Source: Perkinsus chesapeaki (Eukaryota; Perkinsozoa; Perkinsida; Perkinsidae). Taken from it: 64,000 nucleotides of DNA. The stretch lies in assembly GCA_013115145.1 (NCBI GenBank), contig JAAPAO010000070.1:28437-92436 (forward strand), in the 5' to 3' direction. The number at the start of each line of letters is the position of its first letter. Position 1 is the first letter of the stretch. The translations under genes and the position numbers were made by a program. The notes beneath the pieces are model-generated. The model ran no database searches. It was not told the DNA's origin and was given only the letters and a program-made list of their open reading frames with translations. Shown here one piece after another: positions 62,276 through 64,000 of this stretch.

Positions 62276-64000
62276 TCAGACTACACACTGAGTCTGTAGT
62301 AGTGTAACTGGGATTTACTGATTCAAGTTCGAGGAATTCTATCATAGTCATTCTGGGATTTGTAACGGTGAATATTATATTAATTATATATCACTATATC
62401 ACTATAAGTATCAATATTATTAGTATTACTACCGCGAACAATGAGCAAGCTAGTATATTGTGTTGCAGCTTGACAAGCTGATATCAATCGCGGAAAGTAG
62501 AACTTGCCCTGTTATATATTATAATATTTAAGTTACGGGCGCTCGCGGCATGTGCAGATGGTAGTGTACTATCTGAAGGCTATGGCTATTGGTAGGTGCT
62601 AGCGTTTAAATGAGTACCTTAATAGCCGGAAGTTAATCTATATGAGATCGTTCTGCGTATCTCCCCTATAGGAGGAGCGGAGAAGTATGATGTCACAACC
62701 ACTGTATCCGTAGATGATAAGCTATGCTTTTTACTGGTAATAAAAGATGATAGACTTGGTACAGATAATCAATTCAGGCCCTGAATCAATTCAGGCGGCC
62801 ACCGGCTGTTTCGGCTCCGTCACGCTCTTAGTCAACAACTCAACCGATGTCACCTCAAGCGGCTTAATTGAGCCTGGCGGCTCCAGGTAGTATTGTGTTG
62901 TATTATGTTGTCAATGTCGTGGTTCGATGGAGTATAGTATGTTAGCATATGTTGTTAGGCAGGTTGTGTACGTCAGACGAGTTTATCAACGCCTGATATG
63001 CAACTGACATTAATAGACCGACAACTACTGAAGGTAGAGTGCTAGAGAGTTGTTAAGCGGGCGATTGTGTGAAACAGACAGGATGCTAAATTTGATCCAA
63101 TGAATATGACCTATTTCCGAGGAAGGCTCACGATGCTATACCTAGTGCTAACAGTTAACTGTTGCTGGGGTTGAGGCAACGTTATTCTGTAGGTGCTGAA
63201 GCTAAGCTGTCGAGTGGGGAATCGGTATTATTATGATTGGTTTTTATGGGAAATTAGTGTTGGAATATTAGTGGAAAATGGCGAGTTCAATATGAATATG
63301 AGTCGACCCATACTCTATGGCTTGGGTTACTACTGAAAATGGAAACCTGATCAAGGCCTTTTTGTTGGTCTGAATTTGGTAGGAATTACGTACATGAACA
63401 TTCTATTGCACAACTTTGAATGCTTATTTCTCATTGAATATCGATCGTAATGGCTCATCATCCACCACCATACAACATATGCTGCTTGCAGGTTGATGTT
63501 AGTAATAACAAAGATAGACTCCCAACGAAAATGACGACGAGTTCTCCGCTTTTTTCGATCGATTTAGTAAGCCTCGTGTCCTACCACATGTCCGCCACTT
63601 CCAGTAGCCTGAAGGCTCTGATGCAAAAGTTATATATCATCACAGCGGTCACCTCAAAGCGAATCAATCTTTCGCCTTTTACTGAAGAATTGCCGTGGGG
63701 AATGACTGCACTGATATGAACTCATATACTTTTTGCAGAGCTCATGCTCCAACATGGAATACAATTTAGATGGTAAATCATGGATCGGTTGAAAAAATTC
63801 ACGTGCAGTGACACCAAAAGTTACACCTTGGGTTTATCGCTCTCTTCACTACCAAGTATCGGTCATATTATACATCTAAAAACTCACTGTATTGCTATTT
63901 CATACTATCCTTGCGGGAGGGGCAATAGCGCTTTTTGCTAGTTGAAAACTACTCCAATTCCCGTCGTAAGATTCTAACGGATTTTATCGCAATTTTTAGG
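62276..64000. other. Gene-poor right end
   Basis: No gene supported. CAGCTTG-A-CAAGCTG (62466-62480) is another odd-centred palindrome and AACAGTTAACTGTT (63150-63163) an even one. A minus-strand frame near 63480-63680 (including SVKGERLIRFEVTAVMIYNF and GELVVIFVGSLSLLLL, broken by one stop) could be another relic, but I cannot assign it. Confidence 0.35.

Overview
This is nuclear DNA from a protist, not a bacterium. Genes are split by many short GT-AG introns (mostly about 40-60 nt, A+T-rich, often with runs of taa). Coding exons are A+T-rich with many Asn, Ser, Thr and Gln repeats, and spacers between genes are only about 110-390 bp. The gene set points to a flagellated alveolate-type cell: cytoplasmic dynein-1 heavy chain, a sperm-tail PG-rich (STPGR/SHIPPO) microtubule protein, condensin II, and a bacterial-type CMP kinase with a membrane-anchored leader such as plastid proteins can have. 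Lineage-specific small secreted proteins lie near both ends. A perkinsid (Perkinsus or relative) is my best guess. This is inference from gene style; no marker gene in the window proves it.

Layout. 1-6.1 kb: the N-terminal two thirds of a P4-ATPase flippase (minus strand, running off the left edge), a divergent cornichon/Erv14 cargo receptor, a gene-poor stretch, and a small secreted protein. 7.0-23.4 kb: a stand-alone SPX-domain protein and a complete cytoplasmic dynein-1 heavy chain, both minus strand. 23.7-44.6 kb: ten consecutive plus-strand genes in a tight array: tepsin-like ENTH protein, a small unknown, condensin-II CAP-H2, a short organelle-type EF-P, acylaminoacyl-peptidase, MCM2, a Trp/Lys/Asp-rich disordered protein, RNase P subunit p30, a multi-pass membrane protein, and CMP kinase. 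44.6-50.6 kb: ribosomal protein S27e (minus), a tiny unknown, the STPGR-repeat protein, and an Asn/Pro-rich unknown.

50.6-64 kb has a different texture: less A+T-rich, few intact genes, and many gene remnants. These include a frameshifted and internally deleted copy of the neighbouring Asn/Pro-rich gene, a decayed GNAT acetyltransferase, a frame-broken Ala-rich gene, and three minus-strand members of the same secreted-protein family seen at 5.7 kb (one clearly a pseudogene).

The most striking unexplained signal is a set of short perfect inverted repeats with exactly one unpaired central base (arms of 7 to 22 bp). I found at least a dozen. All lie in the gene-poor DNA at 4.8-5.2 kb and 52-62.5 kb, and none was noticed inside the dense gene array.

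Housekeeping functions cluster without obvious pathway logic: vesicle traffic (flippase, cornichon, tepsin, dynein), chromosome replication and structure (MCM2, CAP-H2), RNA processing and translation (RPP30, RPS27, EF-P) and peptide turnover (APEH). All gene models were spliced by eye; exon edges are approximate unless stated.
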